64,000 bases of DNA. It comes from Fusibacter bizertensis (GTDB lineage: Bacteria; Bacillota; Clostridia; Peptostreptococcales; Acidaminobacteraceae). Below the pieces are notes generated by a model. It had not been told where the DNA came from, made no database searches, and worked only from the letters and a program-made list of their open reading frames with translations. Made by a program: the position numbers and the translations under genes. Location of the stretch: NCBI RefSeq assembly GCF_029914245.1, contig NZ_JARYZI010000003.1, positions 248,001 through 312,000 on the forward strand, read 5' to 3'. Within the stretch, counting starts at the first letter, position 1, and each line of letters opens with the position of its first letter. Positions 18,492 through 28,073 of the stretch are shown piece after piece.

Positions 18492-20615
18492 ATGATGAAA
18501 AAAAAATTAGTCAGCATGATATTATTTTTTACACTAGTAATAATATCAGTACCAAGTATTGCCAACAGTTTTGTATCTGATGATCTTGATGGGAGATGGT
18601 CATTAGGTATTTATACAAAATGGATCGAAAATGGTAAAATTGTTTCAAATGAAAATGGTATGTACTTACCTCAAAAGCAGTTGACTGGGTTGGAGTTTAG
18701 TGATTTAGCTTTATCAATGAATGGATTAGAACTTAAGCTCACAGAAGGTGATAATATGATTACTAGAAGTGAAGCAGCACTCGCACTTTATAACGTACTA
18801 AAGTTAGATAAAACCGAAAATTTAGCACCATTTAAAGATTTTAATAAATTATCTGTAGATGAGAAAAATGCAGTTTCAACATTATTTGTTAAAGGTATAG
18901 TTAAAGGTTATACAAATGGCTATTTTAATCCAAGTAAAAATTTAACAAATGAAGAAGCGGTTGCATTATTAGACAATGTTGCAAGTATGGATCAATCTTA
19001 TCAACAAGGTGTTTTACAAAATACGTTGTACGGTAAAGTTGAGGGCGTTGTCTTAAATAAAAACAAGTCATTAGCATGGATTGGTGTGCCATATGCTGCA
19101 GCACCAATAGGTGAATTAAGATGGAAAGCGCCTCAATCACCGATGAGCTGGGAAGGCATAAAAGAAACAAAAGCTTTTTCAGAAAAGGCAATCCAAATTG
19201 CCAATGGAAGTATCATTGGAAGTGAAGACTGTCTATATTTAAATATTTATAGACCTAATACTGAAGAGGCAAACTTACCTGTTCTTGTTTTTATCCATGG
19301 TGGAAATAATCAAACTGGAACAAGTCAGGACTTTCAAGGAGAAATGTTAGCCACAAAAACTAACAGTATTATCATAGCCATTGATTATCGTCTTGGTGCG
19401 TTAGGCTGGCTAAACTTACCTGCATTAAAAACAGGAAATGCGTATGAAGACTCAGGAAATTTTGGTTTACTAGATATTCATGAATCTTTAAGTTGGGTCA
19501 AAGAAAATATTAAAAGTTTCGGTGGAAATCCATATAATGTAACAATTTCAGGTCAATCTGCTGGTGGTAGAGATGTCATGGCAGTTTTAATTTCTCCGAT
19601 TTTTAGAGGTGACTTTCAAAAGGCTATTGCGCTGAGTGGTGGTATGACTATAACTGATCCAACCACTGCGAAAGACATTGCAGTAAAAGCGTTTTCAGAA
19701 CTCGTTTTAGAGGATGAAATTGTAAAAACTGAAACTGATGCGATTGAGTGGTTAAATACTGACAGCGATGAAGTAAGAACATATTTGATGAGTTTATCCG
19801 CAGAAAGAATTGCATCGCTTATGGGAAATGCATCAATAAGAATGTCTGTTTTCCCTCATCTTTTTGCAGATGGTGTAACACTACCAGTAGAAGGTTTTGA
19901 TGTATTTGAAACTGGAAAATACAATAAAGTACCCGTTATGTTAGGTAGTTGTGAATCAGAGTTTTCTGTCTTTGCAGGATTTGACCCAATGTTTGCAGGT
20001 GCTTTATTTAGTGGCAAATTGGCACAAGATCCGGTACTATTTGCACAATATAATTTTGCTGAAAAGTATGGTAGCATGCTCTATACTGGATTTAATGCGG
20101 AAAGATCAGCTGAGCGTCTAGCAAATGTAAGTGGTCAACCTTCTGTATATGCATATAGATTTAAATGGGGAGAGGATATATCAATTATACCTCCAGGCCT
20201 TGGTTATGTACTAGGCGCAAATCATGGTAGTGATATGGACTTTGTAACAGGGAAAGAAAGTGATCTTGCTAAATCTAACTATACCGTTGAAAACAAAGTT
20301 GGAAGAGAATCACTCTCCGATGTAATTCAAAGTTACATTGGAAACTTTATGTATACTGGTAATCCCAATAGTACAGGTCTTGTTACTTGGGATAAATGGA
20401 CCAATAAAGAAAATAGTTCAAAATTGATGGTTCTAGACGCAGGTTTAAATGAATTACAAGTCGCAATGACAACAGAATACGTAATAGATGAAGACGTATT
20501 TAAACTTATGGATGCAGATAAGACGATTTCTGAAGAAGAAAAATCAAACTTAATTTCTACGATTATGTCAAAACGATTTTTTAGTAATACTTTAGATTTA
20601 CATTATAATAATTAA
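18492..20615 (+). CDS. Secreted type-B carboxylesterase with SLH segment
   Basis: About 707 residues. I start at the ATG at 18492, preceded by GGGGG, because it gives a clean signal peptide (MMKKKLVSMILFFTL..., cleavage near residues 24-27); an in-frame ATG 81 bases earlier has no good site. Residues about 75-165 resemble S-layer homology repeats (ITRSEAALALYNVL, GIVKGYTNGYFNPSKNLT), suggesting non-covalent wall anchoring. The rest is an alpha/beta-hydrolase of the carboxylesterase/cholinesterase family: oxyanion region VFIHGG, nucleophile Ser in SGQSAGG (usually GESAG), Glu in GSCESEF, His in GANHGSDMDF. Substrate unknown. Monocistronic. Confidence 0.9.
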   Translation: MMKKKLVSMILFFTLVIISVPSIANSFVSDDLDGRWSLGIYTKWIENGKIVSNENGMYLPQKQLTGLEFSDLALSMNGLELKLTEGDNMITRSEAALALYNVLKLDKTENLAPFKDFNKLSVDEKNAVSTLFVKGIVKGYTNGYFNPSKNLTNEEAVALLDNVASMDQSYQQGVLQNTLYGKVEGVVLNKNKSLAWIGVPYAAAPIGELRWKAPQSPMSWEGIKETKAFSEKAIQIANGSIIGSEDCLYLNIYRPNTEEANLPVLVFIHGGNNQTGTSQDFQGEMLATKTNSIIIAIDYRLGALGWLNLPALKTGNAYEDSGNFGLLDIHESLSWVKENIKSFGGNPYNVTISGQSAGGRDVMAVLISPIFRGDFQKAIALSGGMTITDPTTAKDIAVKAFSELVLEDEIVKTETDAIEWLNTDSDEVRTYLMSLSAERIASLMGNASIRMSVFPHLFADGVTLPVEGFDVFETGKYNKVPVMLGSCESEFSVFAGFDPMFAGALFSGKLAQDPVLFAQYNFAEKYGSMLYTGFNAERSAERLANVSGQPSVYAYRFKWGEDISIIPPGLGYVLGANHGSDMDFVTGKESDLAKSNYTVENKVGRESLSDVIQSYIGNFMYTGNPNSTGLVTWDKWTNKENSSKLMVLDAGLNELQVAMTTEYVIDEDVFKLMDADKTISEEEKSNLISTIMSKRFFSNTLDLHYNN

Positions 20616-20616
20616 T

Positions 20617-20667
20617 AAAAAGATGCTGTTGCAAATCTATAAATAGATAAACGACAGCATCTTTTTT
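20617..20667. terminator. Bidirectional terminator between esterase and carB
   Basis: AAAAAGATGCTGTTG (20617-20631) pairs with CGACAGCATCTTTTTT (20652-20667). A and T runs on the two sides allow function in both directions, which suits two convergent genes. Confidence 0.9.
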
Positions 20668-20697
20668 ATATTATGCTAACATACAAATCCTTGAACA

Positions 20698-23600
20698 TTA
20701 TTTCATATTGTATATATCTGTTTCACTTGATGAAGTGATAATTTTAGAAGCATAATTCCAAGCTCTATAGGTGTCAATTGATGTAAAGACAGGTATATTC
20801 CGCTCAGATGCAGCACGTCTCATGATAAAGCCATCACTTTTTGTATCATCACCATGCGTCGGCGTATTCACGATTAAATCAATGTCACCATTTGTTATTA
20901 GATCTAGTAAGTTAGGCGCTTCATTGCCTATTTTCCTCACTCTTATCGCAGTGACGCCATGTGACAATAAAACAACACCGGTTCCCCTTGTGGCACAATA
21001 ATCAAAAGTGTCAGGCAAGTCTTCTTCACTTATAGAACTTTTATCTTCATCGTTTAACGTCATAAGCACCACAGGTTTACGAGAACTCTTTTCAATATCA
21101 GGTGCATTTTTTGCCGCAATAAAACCTTTATAGAGTGCTTCTGCATAGGTTCTACCAATTCCCAAAACTTCACCAGTTGATTTCATCTCAGGTCCTAATG
21201 AAATCTCAACATCAGGTAGCTTATGTGTAGAAAAGACAGGGACTTTAACCGCTATTAGATCTGGCTGAGCATATAAACCTGTACCGTAGCCTAATGTCTC
21301 AAGAGACATGCCCAGTGACACTTTTGTTGCAAGGTCTACAATCGGTACACCACTTACTTTTGAAATGTAAGGTACCGTTCTAGAAGCTCTCGGGTTAACT
21401 TCGATTACATACAGTATACCCTCACATTCAATATACTGAATATTGATCATACCCATTACACCCAGCCTTAGCGCAATTGTCTCTGTCGTTTCCACGATTA
21501 TCTGCTTCATATTGTCACTCACTGTTTGAGGCGGAAACACTGTCATACTGTCACCAGAATGAATTCCAGCTCTCTCTATATGCTCCATAATACCTGGAAT
21601 CAATACATTTTTCCCATCTGTTATTGCATCCACTTCTAGTTCTTTACCCACAATATATTTATCGATTAAAACAGGATTCTTTTTATCTTTAATAAAAGCA
21701 TCCACTAGATAATCCTCTAATTCAATTAAGTTTGAACAAATTTTCATGCCTTGTCCACCAAGGACATAACTTGGTCTTACTAAAACAGGTAAGCCTAATT
21801 CACGGCCAATGTTTATCCCCTCTTTCACGGACATCACACCTTTTCCAGTTGGGCGATTAACATTAACGCTTTCAAGGAAAGCATCAAATTTTTCTCTGTC
21901 TTCACAAAGATCAATTTGTTCAAAATCAGTACCTATTATTTTGATATGGCGCTCCGATAAAAACTTAGCAAGTTTAATAGCAGTCTGACCACCAAACTGA
22001 AGCACTACGCCTATAGGGTTCTCTTTCTCAATAACATTGAGGACATCTTCTTCTGTCAAGGGCTCAAAATAAAGCTTATCGGCGATGCTGAAATCTGTAC
22101 TCACCGTTTCTGGGTTACTGTTGATAATTATGGTTTCATAACCTAGACGTTTAAGGGAGTTCACGCAATGAACTGAGGCATAATCAAATTCTATTCCTTG
22201 ACCAATTCTTATGGGGCCAGATCCTAAGACTATAATTTTATCGCGGTTTGAAACTGTCACTTCATCTATGGTTTCATAGCTTGAATAATAATATGGCGAT
22301 ACAGCTTCAAATTCACCTGCACATGTATCAACCATGTGAAAGACAGCTCTAATGCCAAGACTGATTCGATAATCATAAACCTCTTCTGGCGAAATACCGA
22401 TTAAATCTCCAATGCCTTTGTCAGAGAAACCTTTTCTCTTTAGCTTTCTCAACATGTCGCTAGAAATCTGTTCTAACTTTAAGGATTCAATATGTGTTTC
22501 TTGATCTATAATCCATTTTAACTTATCTAAAAACCAAGGGTCTATCCCTGTGATTGCATTGATCTGCTCGAGTCTATACTCTCTTCTGATCAATTCTGCT
22601 AAAGCAAAAATCCGCTCATCATCTGCTTTCATTACTAAAGCCTTTAACTGAGTTAGTGGCAGTTTCATAAACTTCTTGTGTTTGAGATGATATTGTCCAA
22701 GTTCAAGTGACCTTATCCCCTTTAAAAAAGCCGCTTCAAAATTGGTGCCAATTGCCATGATCTCTCCTGTTGCCATCATCTTCGTTCCCAGCGTTCTCTC
22801 TGCTTTAAAAAACTTCTCAAATGGCCATTTAGGAATTTTAACAACAACGTAGTCAAGACTTGGTTCAAAGCATGCGTAAGTTACACCTGTAACTGCATTC
22901 TTAATTTCATCAAGGCCATAACCAAGTGCAATTTTAGCTGCTACTTTTGCAATTGGATAGCCTGTTGCCTTTGATGCAAGCGCCGAAGATCGACTCACTC
23001 TAGGGTTAATCTCGATTACAGCATATTCAAAACTTTCCGGATTTAAAGCAAATTGAACATTACAACCACCTTCGATGCCAATTGCTTCAATGATATTCAG
23101 TGCAGAAGTTCGGAGCATCTGATAGTCTTTATCTGATAAAGTTTGGCTAGGTGCAACAACGATACTGTCACCAGTATGGATACCAACAGGGTCGAAGTTC
23201 TCCATGTTACAAACTGATATACGATTGCCATTTGCATCTCTCATGACTTCATATTCGACCTCTTTCCATCCCTTGATACTTTTCTCTATTAAAACCTGCC
23301 CCACAGGGCTATTTGATAGCCCTGACACGATAATCGCTTTAAGTGAAACTTCATCATCAGCGATTCCGCCTCCAGTTCCTCCCAGTGTATAAGCGGGTCT
23401 AACGATCACTGGGTAGCCAATTTGAGCTGCAAAATTTACACCTGACAACACATCAGTTACTATCTCAGACTGAATCATTGGCTCACCGATTCTTAACATC
23501 ATTTCTTTGAAAAGTGCTCTATCCTCACCCTGCTTGATGCCTTCTATCTTTGTGCCAATTAGTTTTACATTATAATGATCTAATAATCCTTTTTCCGATA

Positions 23601-23910
23601 GTTCAAGTGCCATATTAAGAGCAGTCTGTCCACCCATACCAGCAAGCAAGCTATCTGGTTTTTCTTTTTCAATAACTTTGATTACATAATCAAGTGTAAT
23701 TGGTTCTATATAGATCTTATCTGCAATTTCTTTATCTGTCATTATGGTCGCAGGGTTTGAGTTGATCAGCACCACCTCAACCCCTTCTTCTCGTAATGCT
23801 TGGCAAGCTTGAGTACCTGAGTAATCGAACTCAGCGGCTTGACCGATAACGATTGGTCCCGACCCAATCACTAATACTTTTTTAATCTGTTTATTTAAAG
23901 GCATCTTCAA
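20698..23910 (-). CDS. carB: Carbamoyl-phosphate synthase large subunit
   Basis: A 1070-residue enzyme, the normal length. Two homologous ATP-grasp halves are visible: the carboxyphosphate half (about 1-400, starting with [23 protein letters not shown]) and the carbamoyl-phosphate half (about 550-935, with [19 protein letters not shown]), separated by an oligomerisation domain, with a C-terminal MGS-like regulatory domain (about 940-1070). It makes carbamoyl phosphate from ammonia, bicarbonate and 2 ATP for pyrimidines and arginine. The gene starts 6 bases after carA. Control comes from the PyrR leader upstream of carA, so this copy serves pyrimidine synthesis. Confidence 0.98.
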   Translation of the reverse strand: MKMPLNKQIKKVLVIGSGPIVIGQAAEFDYSGTQACQALREEGVEVVLINSNPATIMTDKEIADKIYIEPITLDYVIKVIEKEKPDSLLAGMGGQTALNMALELSEKGLLDHYNVKLIGTKIEGIKQGEDRALFKEMMLRIGEPMIQSEIVTDVLSGVNFAAQIGYPVIVRPAYTLGGTGGGIADDEVSLKAIIVSGLSNSPVGQVLIEKSIKGWKEVEYEVMRDANGNRISVCNMENFDPVGIHTGDSIVVAPSQTLSDKDYQMLRTSALNIIEAIGIEGGCNVQFALNPESFEYAVIEINPRVSRSSALASKATGYPIAKVAAKIALGYGLDEIKNAVTGVTYACFEPSLDYVVVKIPKWPFEKFFKAERTLGTKMMATGEIMAIGTNFEAAFLKGIRSLELGQYHLKHKKFMKLPLTQLKALVMKADDERIFALAELIRREYRLEQINAITGIDPWFLDKLKWIIDQETHIESLKLEQISSDMLRKLKRKGFSDKGIGDLIGISPEEVYDYRISLGIRAVFHMVDTCAGEFEAVSPYYYSSYETIDEVTVSNRDKIIVLGSGPIRIGQGIEFDYASVHCVNSLKRLGYETIIINSNPETVSTDFSIADKLYFEPLTEEDVLNVIEKENPIGVVLQFGGQTAIKLAKFLSERHIKIIGTDFEQIDLCEDREKFDAFLESVNVNRPTGKGVMSVKEGINIGRELGLPVLVRPSYVLGGQGMKICSNLIELEDYLVDAFIKDKKNPVLIDKYIVGKELEVDAITDGKNVLIPGIMEHIERAGIHSGDSMTVFPPQTVSDNMKQIIVETTETIALRLGVMGMINIQYIECEGILYVIEVNPRASRTVPYISKVSGVPIVDLATKVSLGMSLETLGYGTGLYAQPDLIAVKVPVFSTHKLPDVEISLGPEMKSTGEVLGIGRTYAEALYKGFIAAKNAPDIEKSSRKPVVLMTLNDEDKSSISEEDLPDTFDYCATRGTGVVLLSHGVTAIRVRKIGNEAPNLLDLITNGDIDLIVNTPTHGDDTKSDGFIMRRAASERNIPVFTSIDTYRAWNYASKIITSSSETDIYNMK

Positions 23911-23916
23911 TTCCCC

Positions 23917-24987
23917 CTATTCAGCATATGCGATAAATTCATCAAATAGATAATCACTTTCTCTCGGTCCCGGTGAAGCTTCTGGATGAAATTGAACTGA
24001 AAAGACAGGCAACAGGGTATGTCTCATCCCTTCCACTGAACCATCATTGACATTGACATGCGTTACCTCAAAATCTTTTGGCAATTTTGTGACACAATAA
24101 CCATGATTTTGTGATGTAATATAGACACGATTTTTACCAATATCTTTTACTGGATGATTACAGCCTCTATGACCAAATTTTAGTTTTTCTGTTTCGCCTT
24201 CTGAGGCAAGTGCAATTAGTTGATGCCCTAGGCAAATCCCAACAATCGGTTTTACACCTATAAGCTTTTTAATTTCTTCAATTTCTGGCGCTAAATCTTC
24301 AGGATTTCCAGGTCCATTGGACAAAAAAACAAGATCAGGTTGATCCTTTAGAATTTCATCTGCACTTGTCCACGCTGGATATATAGTCACATCACAATTT
24401 CTTTTAAGTAATTCTCTTAAGATGTTCTTCTTTGCACCATAATCAATAAGCGCTACTTTTTTGTGTTGCTCATCACTTGAAGTCGTTAAACCATTATAAC
24501 GCTCTATGGTCTTAGTACACACAGCATATACTACGCCCTTACTAGAATAGTCCTCAATATAAGATGAAATTTCAGTTTCTGATAAATCTTCAGTTGTAAT
24601 GATACCTCTCATGGTACCTCTACTCCTAATCATACGTGTTAACGCACGCGTATCTATGCCTTCTATTCCCAACACTTTATTATGTTTAAGGAATTGTTCT
24701 AACTCAAATTCCGAACGAAAATTACTAGAAAAAGCACACTTTTCTCTTACGATTAACCCTTTTGCTTTAATACTATTTGATTCAAAATCGTCTAAGTTAA
24801 TGCCATAATTTCCGATAAGCGGATAAGTCATCACGATAATTTGTCCACAGTAAGAAGGATCTGTCAAAACCTCTTGATAGCCTGTCATTCCTGTATTAAA
24901 TACAACTTCACCCACTTGCGTGTCTAAGTAGCCAAAAGCTTCGCCTTCAAATACCGCGCCATTTTCTAATATTAACCGTGCTTTCAT
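23917..24987 (-). CDS. carA: Carbamoyl-phosphate synthase small subunit
   Basis: About 356 residues. The start at 24987 (MKARLILENG) has an ideal AAGGAGGG site; an in-frame ATG 27 bases upstream lies inside the leader and lacks one. The N-terminal domain (residues 1 to about 150) contacts CarB. The class I glutamine amidotransferase domain follows with nucleophile Cys in GICLGHQ and the His-Glu pair in FHPEASPG. It delivers ammonia from glutamine to CarB. The operon is only carA-carB, and no other pyr gene is present here. Confidence 0.97.
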   Translation of the reverse strand: MKARLILENGAVFEGEAFGYLDTQVGEVVFNTGMTGYQEVLTDPSYCGQIIVMTYPLIGNYGINLDDFESNSIKAKGLIVREKCAFSSNFRSEFELEQFLKHNKVLGIEGIDTRALTRMIRSRGTMRGIITTEDLSETEISSYIEDYSSKGVVYAVCTKTIERYNGLTTSSDEQHKKVALIDYGAKKNILRELLKRNCDVTIYPAWTSADEILKDQPDLVFLSNGPGNPEDLAPEIEEIKKLIGVKPIVGICLGHQLIALASEGETEKLKFGHRGCNHPVKDIGKNRVYITSQNHGYCVTKLPKDFEVTHVNVNDGSVEGMRHTLLPVFSVQFHPEASPGPRESDYLFDEFIAYAE

Positions 24988-25165
24988 GTTGCCCTCCTTA
25001 TCAAAACCATACACTAGAGAGGGTGCAAATCAAAAAAAGGAAGTAAGCCACACGTATATGTGTGTCTACTTCCTTTGTCTCAAGTTTTAAATATAGAGTT
25101 CCCTTGTTTTGCATACCATACCTCTTTCTGGCCTCACAGGACCAATTTAAAGTGTATTCATTAAG
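24988..25165 (-). promoter_or_regulatory. PyrR-type transcription attenuator in the carAB leader
   Basis: The minus-strand leader carries GTCCTGTGAGGC (about 25131-25142), matching the conserved UCCNGNGAGG loop bound by PyrR. Downstream, a hairpin of AGGAAGTA with TACTTCCT enclosing a CCACACG/CGTGTGG-type inner stem (25032-25074) is followed by seven T: the attenuator terminator. Between them lies sequence able to form the antiterminator. With UMP bound, PyrR would stabilise the binding hairpin and favour termination. PyrR itself is not in the window. Confidence 0.85.
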
Positions 25166-25169
25166 GGAT

Positions 25170-25198
25170 ATGATACTTGATATTTATTGCAGTGTCAA
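25170..25198 (-). promoter_or_regulatory. carAB promoter
   Basis: On the minus strand, perfect TTGACA (25193-25198), 17 bases, then TATCAT (25170-25175). Transcription would start near 25163, giving a leader of about 175 bases that contains the PyrR attenuator. Confidence 0.85.
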
Positions 25199-25244
25199 GT
25201 TTACGTTTAAATATTACAATGATTTAAATTAACTGAAAAAACAA

Positions 25245-25367
25245 TTATTCCCTAGATGGAAAAATCTTAACAAGTATTTTAATGACAATAAAAAATAATA
25301 TTAAGACGATAAAAACACCAGCTAAACCATAACCCATTAATTCTAAACCTAATTCTAACTCGTTCAT
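25245..25367 (-). CDS. OadG-like small membrane protein (40 residues)
   Basis: A 40-residue protein: acidic N terminus (MNELELGLELMGYG), one membrane helix (about residues 14-36) and a short charged end (KIFPSRE). This matches the N-terminal part of OadG/MmdD-type gamma subunits of sodium-pumping decarboxylases, which assemble the pump. A GGGAGG site overlaps the stop region of oadB, nine bases away, so the two are translationally linked. It lacks the Pro/Ala-rich tail of full gamma subunits. Confidence 0.75.
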   Translation of the reverse strand: MNELELGLELMGYGLAGVFIVLILFFIVIKILVKIFPSRE

Positions 25368-25376
25368 ATGTCCTCC

Positions 25377-26531
25377 CTATTTCATTAAAAGCCAAGGTAC
25401 GAGTGCAAGTACCATACCACCTGCAACGATTGATCCAAGTTGTCCTGCAACATTTGCACTAACTGCTTGCATCAATATAAAATTATGTGGATCTTCTTGT
25501 TTCGCCATTCTTTGAATAACGCGAGCAGACATTGGAAACGCTGATATACCTGCTGCTCCAACCATAGGATTTACTTTTTCTTTGGTAAATAGATTTAGTA
25601 ATTTAGCAAATAGTACACCACCTGCAGTATCAAATACAAATGCAACAAGTCCCATTGCCATGATCAATAATGTTTTTACATCTAAAAACTTATCATAATG
25701 CATCGTTGCTCCTATAGTGATACCAAGCAATAAAGTGACAAGATTTGCAAGTTCATTCTGGGCTGCTTTCGAGAGCCTCTCCAGCACACTTGATTCTCTG
25801 ATGAGATTACCAAACATTAAAAGACCCACTAGCGGAACAGAAATTGGTGCAATAATCCCAGCTATAATTGTAATCAGTATTGGAAATGCTATTAGAACCG
25901 TTCTTGAAATTTTAACCTCCTTATAAGGCATCCTAATCAATCTCTCATTTTTAGTTGTCAGCGCTCTTATCACCGGTGGTTGAATAACTGGTACTAGTGC
26001 CATATAGGAGTACGCTGCAACCGATATTGGCCCAAGCCACTCTTTTGCGAACTTTGACGCAACAAATATAGAGGTGGGGCCATCTGCAGCACCTATGATA
26101 CCAATCGAAGCCGCTGTCTTAAGATCAAATCCCAAACTTGGAAATAAAGTGTTGAGATAAAGTGCTGCCAAGGTCGTAAAAAAGATACCAAATTGAGCAG
26201 CTGCACCAAAAAATAACATTTTTGGATTTTGAAGAAGTGGTGTGAAATCTATCATTGCACCTACTGCAACGAAAATTAAAACTGGAAAAATTTCAGTTAA
26301 AATACCTGAATTATAAAAAATCTGAAGTACACCTGGTGTTCCTTCATATTCCCAAATTGAACTAAGTGGTAAATTCACTAAAATAGCACCAAATCCAATT
26401 GGTAATAATAACATAGGTTCATAATCTTTTTTTATTGCGAGATAAATTAAACCGCCACCGATAAAATACATAATGATGTATTGCCAGTGGAAATTAGCAA
26501 TGCCTTGAAAAAGTTGTGCAAACTGATCCAT
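25377..26531 (-). CDS. Sodium-pumping decarboxylase beta subunit (OadB/MmdB-like)
   Basis: About 384 residues, very hydrophobic, with some ten membrane segments. I start at the ATG at 26531 (MDQFAQLFQGIANF) because GGGGAGG precedes it; the longer open frame upstream runs through the leader terminator and is not translated. Family features include the reentrant segment SIGIIGAADGPTSIFVA, whose Asp takes part in Na+ transfer, and GAAGISAFPMSARV near the C terminus. Beta subunits couple decarboxylation of oxaloacetate, methylmalonyl-CoA or glutaconyl-CoA to Na+ export. Only this gene and a small gamma-like gene follow; no carboxyltransferase or biotin carrier gene is adjacent. Confidence 0.9.
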   Translation of the reverse strand: MDQFAQLFQGIANFHWQYIIMYFIGGGLIYLAIKKDYEPMLLLPIGFGAILVNLPLSSIWEYEGTPGVLQIFYNSGILTEIFPVLIFVAVGAMIDFTPLLQNPKMLFFGAAAQFGIFFTTLAALYLNTLFPSLGFDLKTAASIGIIGAADGPTSIFVASKFAKEWLGPISVAAYSYMALVPVIQPPVIRALTTKNERLIRMPYKEVKISRTVLIAFPILITIIAGIIAPISVPLVGLLMFGNLIRESSVLERLSKAAQNELANLVTLLLGITIGATMHYDKFLDVKTLLIMAMGLVAFVFDTAGGVLFAKLLNLFTKEKVNPMVGAAGISAFPMSARVIQRMAKQEDPHNFILMQAVSANVAGQLGSIVAGGMVLALVPWLLMK

Positions 26532-26599
26532 AAAATCCTCCCCTATTTTTTTGATTCTTAAAATATAATTCTTGTTTCTTAAATAACGCTCAAAAGAAT

Positions 26600-26738
26600 A
26601 AAAAAAGACTTTTACCCCGAAGTTAATTCGAGGTAAAAGTCTCGCTTTCAAAAAAGAGCTGTTGACCGGGCCTTTAAGACCGTCATGACGACCAACCGCA
26701 CAATCAAAGTGATTGCAAGCTACTCCCTTAAACCTATT
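26600..26738 (-). promoter_or_regulatory. Structured leader with terminator upstream of oadB (candidate riboswitch)
   Basis: The leader RNA (minus strand) opens with AAGGGAGUAGC (about 26723-26733), then a GCAAUCA/UGAUUGUGC hairpin, then CGUCAUGACG, and closes with CAGCUCUUUUU (about 26652-26662), whose CUCUUUU can pair with AAGGGAG. It is followed by an intrinsic terminator, AGACTTTTACC with GGTAAAAGTCT (26607-26642) and seven T. The aptamer-plus-terminator design suggests a metal or Na+ riboswitch. GGGAGUAGC recalls the yybP-ykoY (Mn2+) class, and the sodium-pump context would suit the Na+ (DUF1646-motif) class. I cannot assign the class without a covariance search. Confidence 0.65.
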
Positions 26739-26744
26739 AAAGTT

Positions 26745-26773
26745 ATTATATCATCAATTTTAGTGCCTATCAA
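26745..26773 (-). promoter_or_regulatory. oadB operon promoter
   Basis: On the minus strand TTGATA (26768-26773), 17 bases, perfect TATAAT (26745-26750). The start near 26738 places the whole structured leader in the transcript. Confidence 0.8.
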
Positions 26774-26788
26774 TCCAATTCATTTTCA

Positions 26789-28072
26789 TTATTTACCGTC
26801 ACTTCCAAATCTAATTTGTTGATATTCATTTGTCAGTTTTTTGAATTTGGATTTTTCATCTTCAGGTAACTGCGAACTTATATCAACGTATTCTTCATAA
26901 TATTCTTTTGGAGTATAATCTAAAGGCTTTGACAAACCTTTACTTTTCAAATCGATTAATGCTTCTTTATAGGCTCTCCTCACGGGATGTTTCGGACCTT
27001 TATCGCTGTTGTTTAAATTGTTCGCACGATTAAAAAGCTCACGATAAGCATCTTTTAAATTAAATACAAACTCTCTTTCTTCACTCCCAGTTGAAACTCT
27101 TTTTTTGGCTTTAATAGCAATCTGCTGGTAGACTTTCCAGATCATAAAACAGCCCAAAAGTATCAGTAGTGTCCAAGTGATTATCGTAAAAGCCGTCTCC
27201 ATTCCTGGTGTAATCATTATACCATCTTGTTGTGGTATATCCATTACACTTGGTTTAACAAGACCATCCATTTTTTCAATTTCTTCACCTGCAAATCTGC
27301 TTTTTACTAGCGCTAAGAACTGCTCTACTACCCATAATATCGGAAACAATACGATTGAGATGATCTTGAAAATAATGTCGTATATTAAGGACAAAAATCC
27401 ATTTATTGCGTGCCAGGTATCAAAAAAACGCATTTGCATGGCCAGAAGTACAATTACTGATATTGCTAAAGCAATCTTACTAAATCTATCTACATTTTGA
27501 TTTTCATTGATTTTAAAATTACCACTTGCATAAGCTGAGTACATATTAACGAGGTTTAACATCATAAATCCCAAAATACCATAGAAAGGAATATAATAAT
27601 GCGAAACAAAGGAATATGAGCCACTTAAATTAGTCTTAAATAAAACAAAATATGAAAGAACGAAAAAAATAAGCCCATATAAGATTCGAGTTCTAAGAGA
27701 CTCGATTTTCTCACTATGAATTTCTATATTTATACCTTTCATCCAAATAAAAACAAAAGCAATAAACAATGGTATTTCAAAAAAGTAGAAGGTAGTACCC
27801 AGTATGAGTATTAAGCTGCCTACAATTGCACCCATTGAAAATACCGTAAGTACTAAAGAATTAGCATTTTCAAACTTATGATTTACAAATGCACTTAGGA
27901 AATAAAGCCCGATACTGATGCCCCAAATCTTATTAAAATTTTCAATTGCAGTAGTTTCACGTCTCACAATACCTGCGATAGTGATTGCCATCATCACACT
28001 AAACAAAGTATACTCTAAAGCTTTAATAATAATGCTTGCATAACTCGATTTTTTGTTCTTAAAAAGGCGCAT
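26789..28072 (-). CDS. Membrane protein with C-terminal DUF4129-like domain
   Basis: A 427-residue membrane protein: about eight hydrophobic segments in the first 250 residues, another at about 290-315, then a cytoplasmic C-terminal region (about 335-427: AYRELFNRANNLN, AYKEAL, TPKEYYEEY, Y.QIRFG) that looks like DUF4129. DUF4129 normally ends transglutaminase-core membrane proteins (TgpA type), but I see no Cys-His-Asp transglutaminase core here. It is the last gene of a MoxR-DUF58-DUF4129 operon, starting 1 base after the DUF58 stop with GGGAGG. Function unknown; probably envelope related. Confidence 0.72.
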   Translation of the reverse strand: MRLFKNKKSSYASIIIKALEYTLFSVMMAITIAGIVRRETTAIENFNKIWGISIGLYFLSAFVNHKFENANSLVLTVFSMGAIVGSLILILGTTFYFFEIPLFIAFVFIWMKGINIEIHSEKIESLRTRILYGLIFFVLSYFVLFKTNLSGSYSFVSHYYIPFYGILGFMMLNLVNMYSAYASGNFKINENQNVDRFSKIALAISVIVLLAMQMRFFDTWHAINGFLSLIYDIIFKIISIVLFPILWVVEQFLALVKSRFAGEEIEKMDGLVKPSVMDIPQQDGIMITPGMETAFTIITWTLLILLGCFMIWKVYQQIAIKAKKRVSTGSEEREFVFNLKDAYRELFNRANNLNNSDKGPKHPVRRAYKEALIDLKSKGLSKPLDYTPKEYYEEYVDISSQLPEDEKSKFKKLTNEYQQIRFGSDGK

Positions 28073-28073
28073 T

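Noticed and set aside
26532-26651. 40-codon N-terminal extension of OadB
   Set aside because: The frame runs through the leader terminator, and the proper start at 26531 has GGGGAGG while upstream starts have none.
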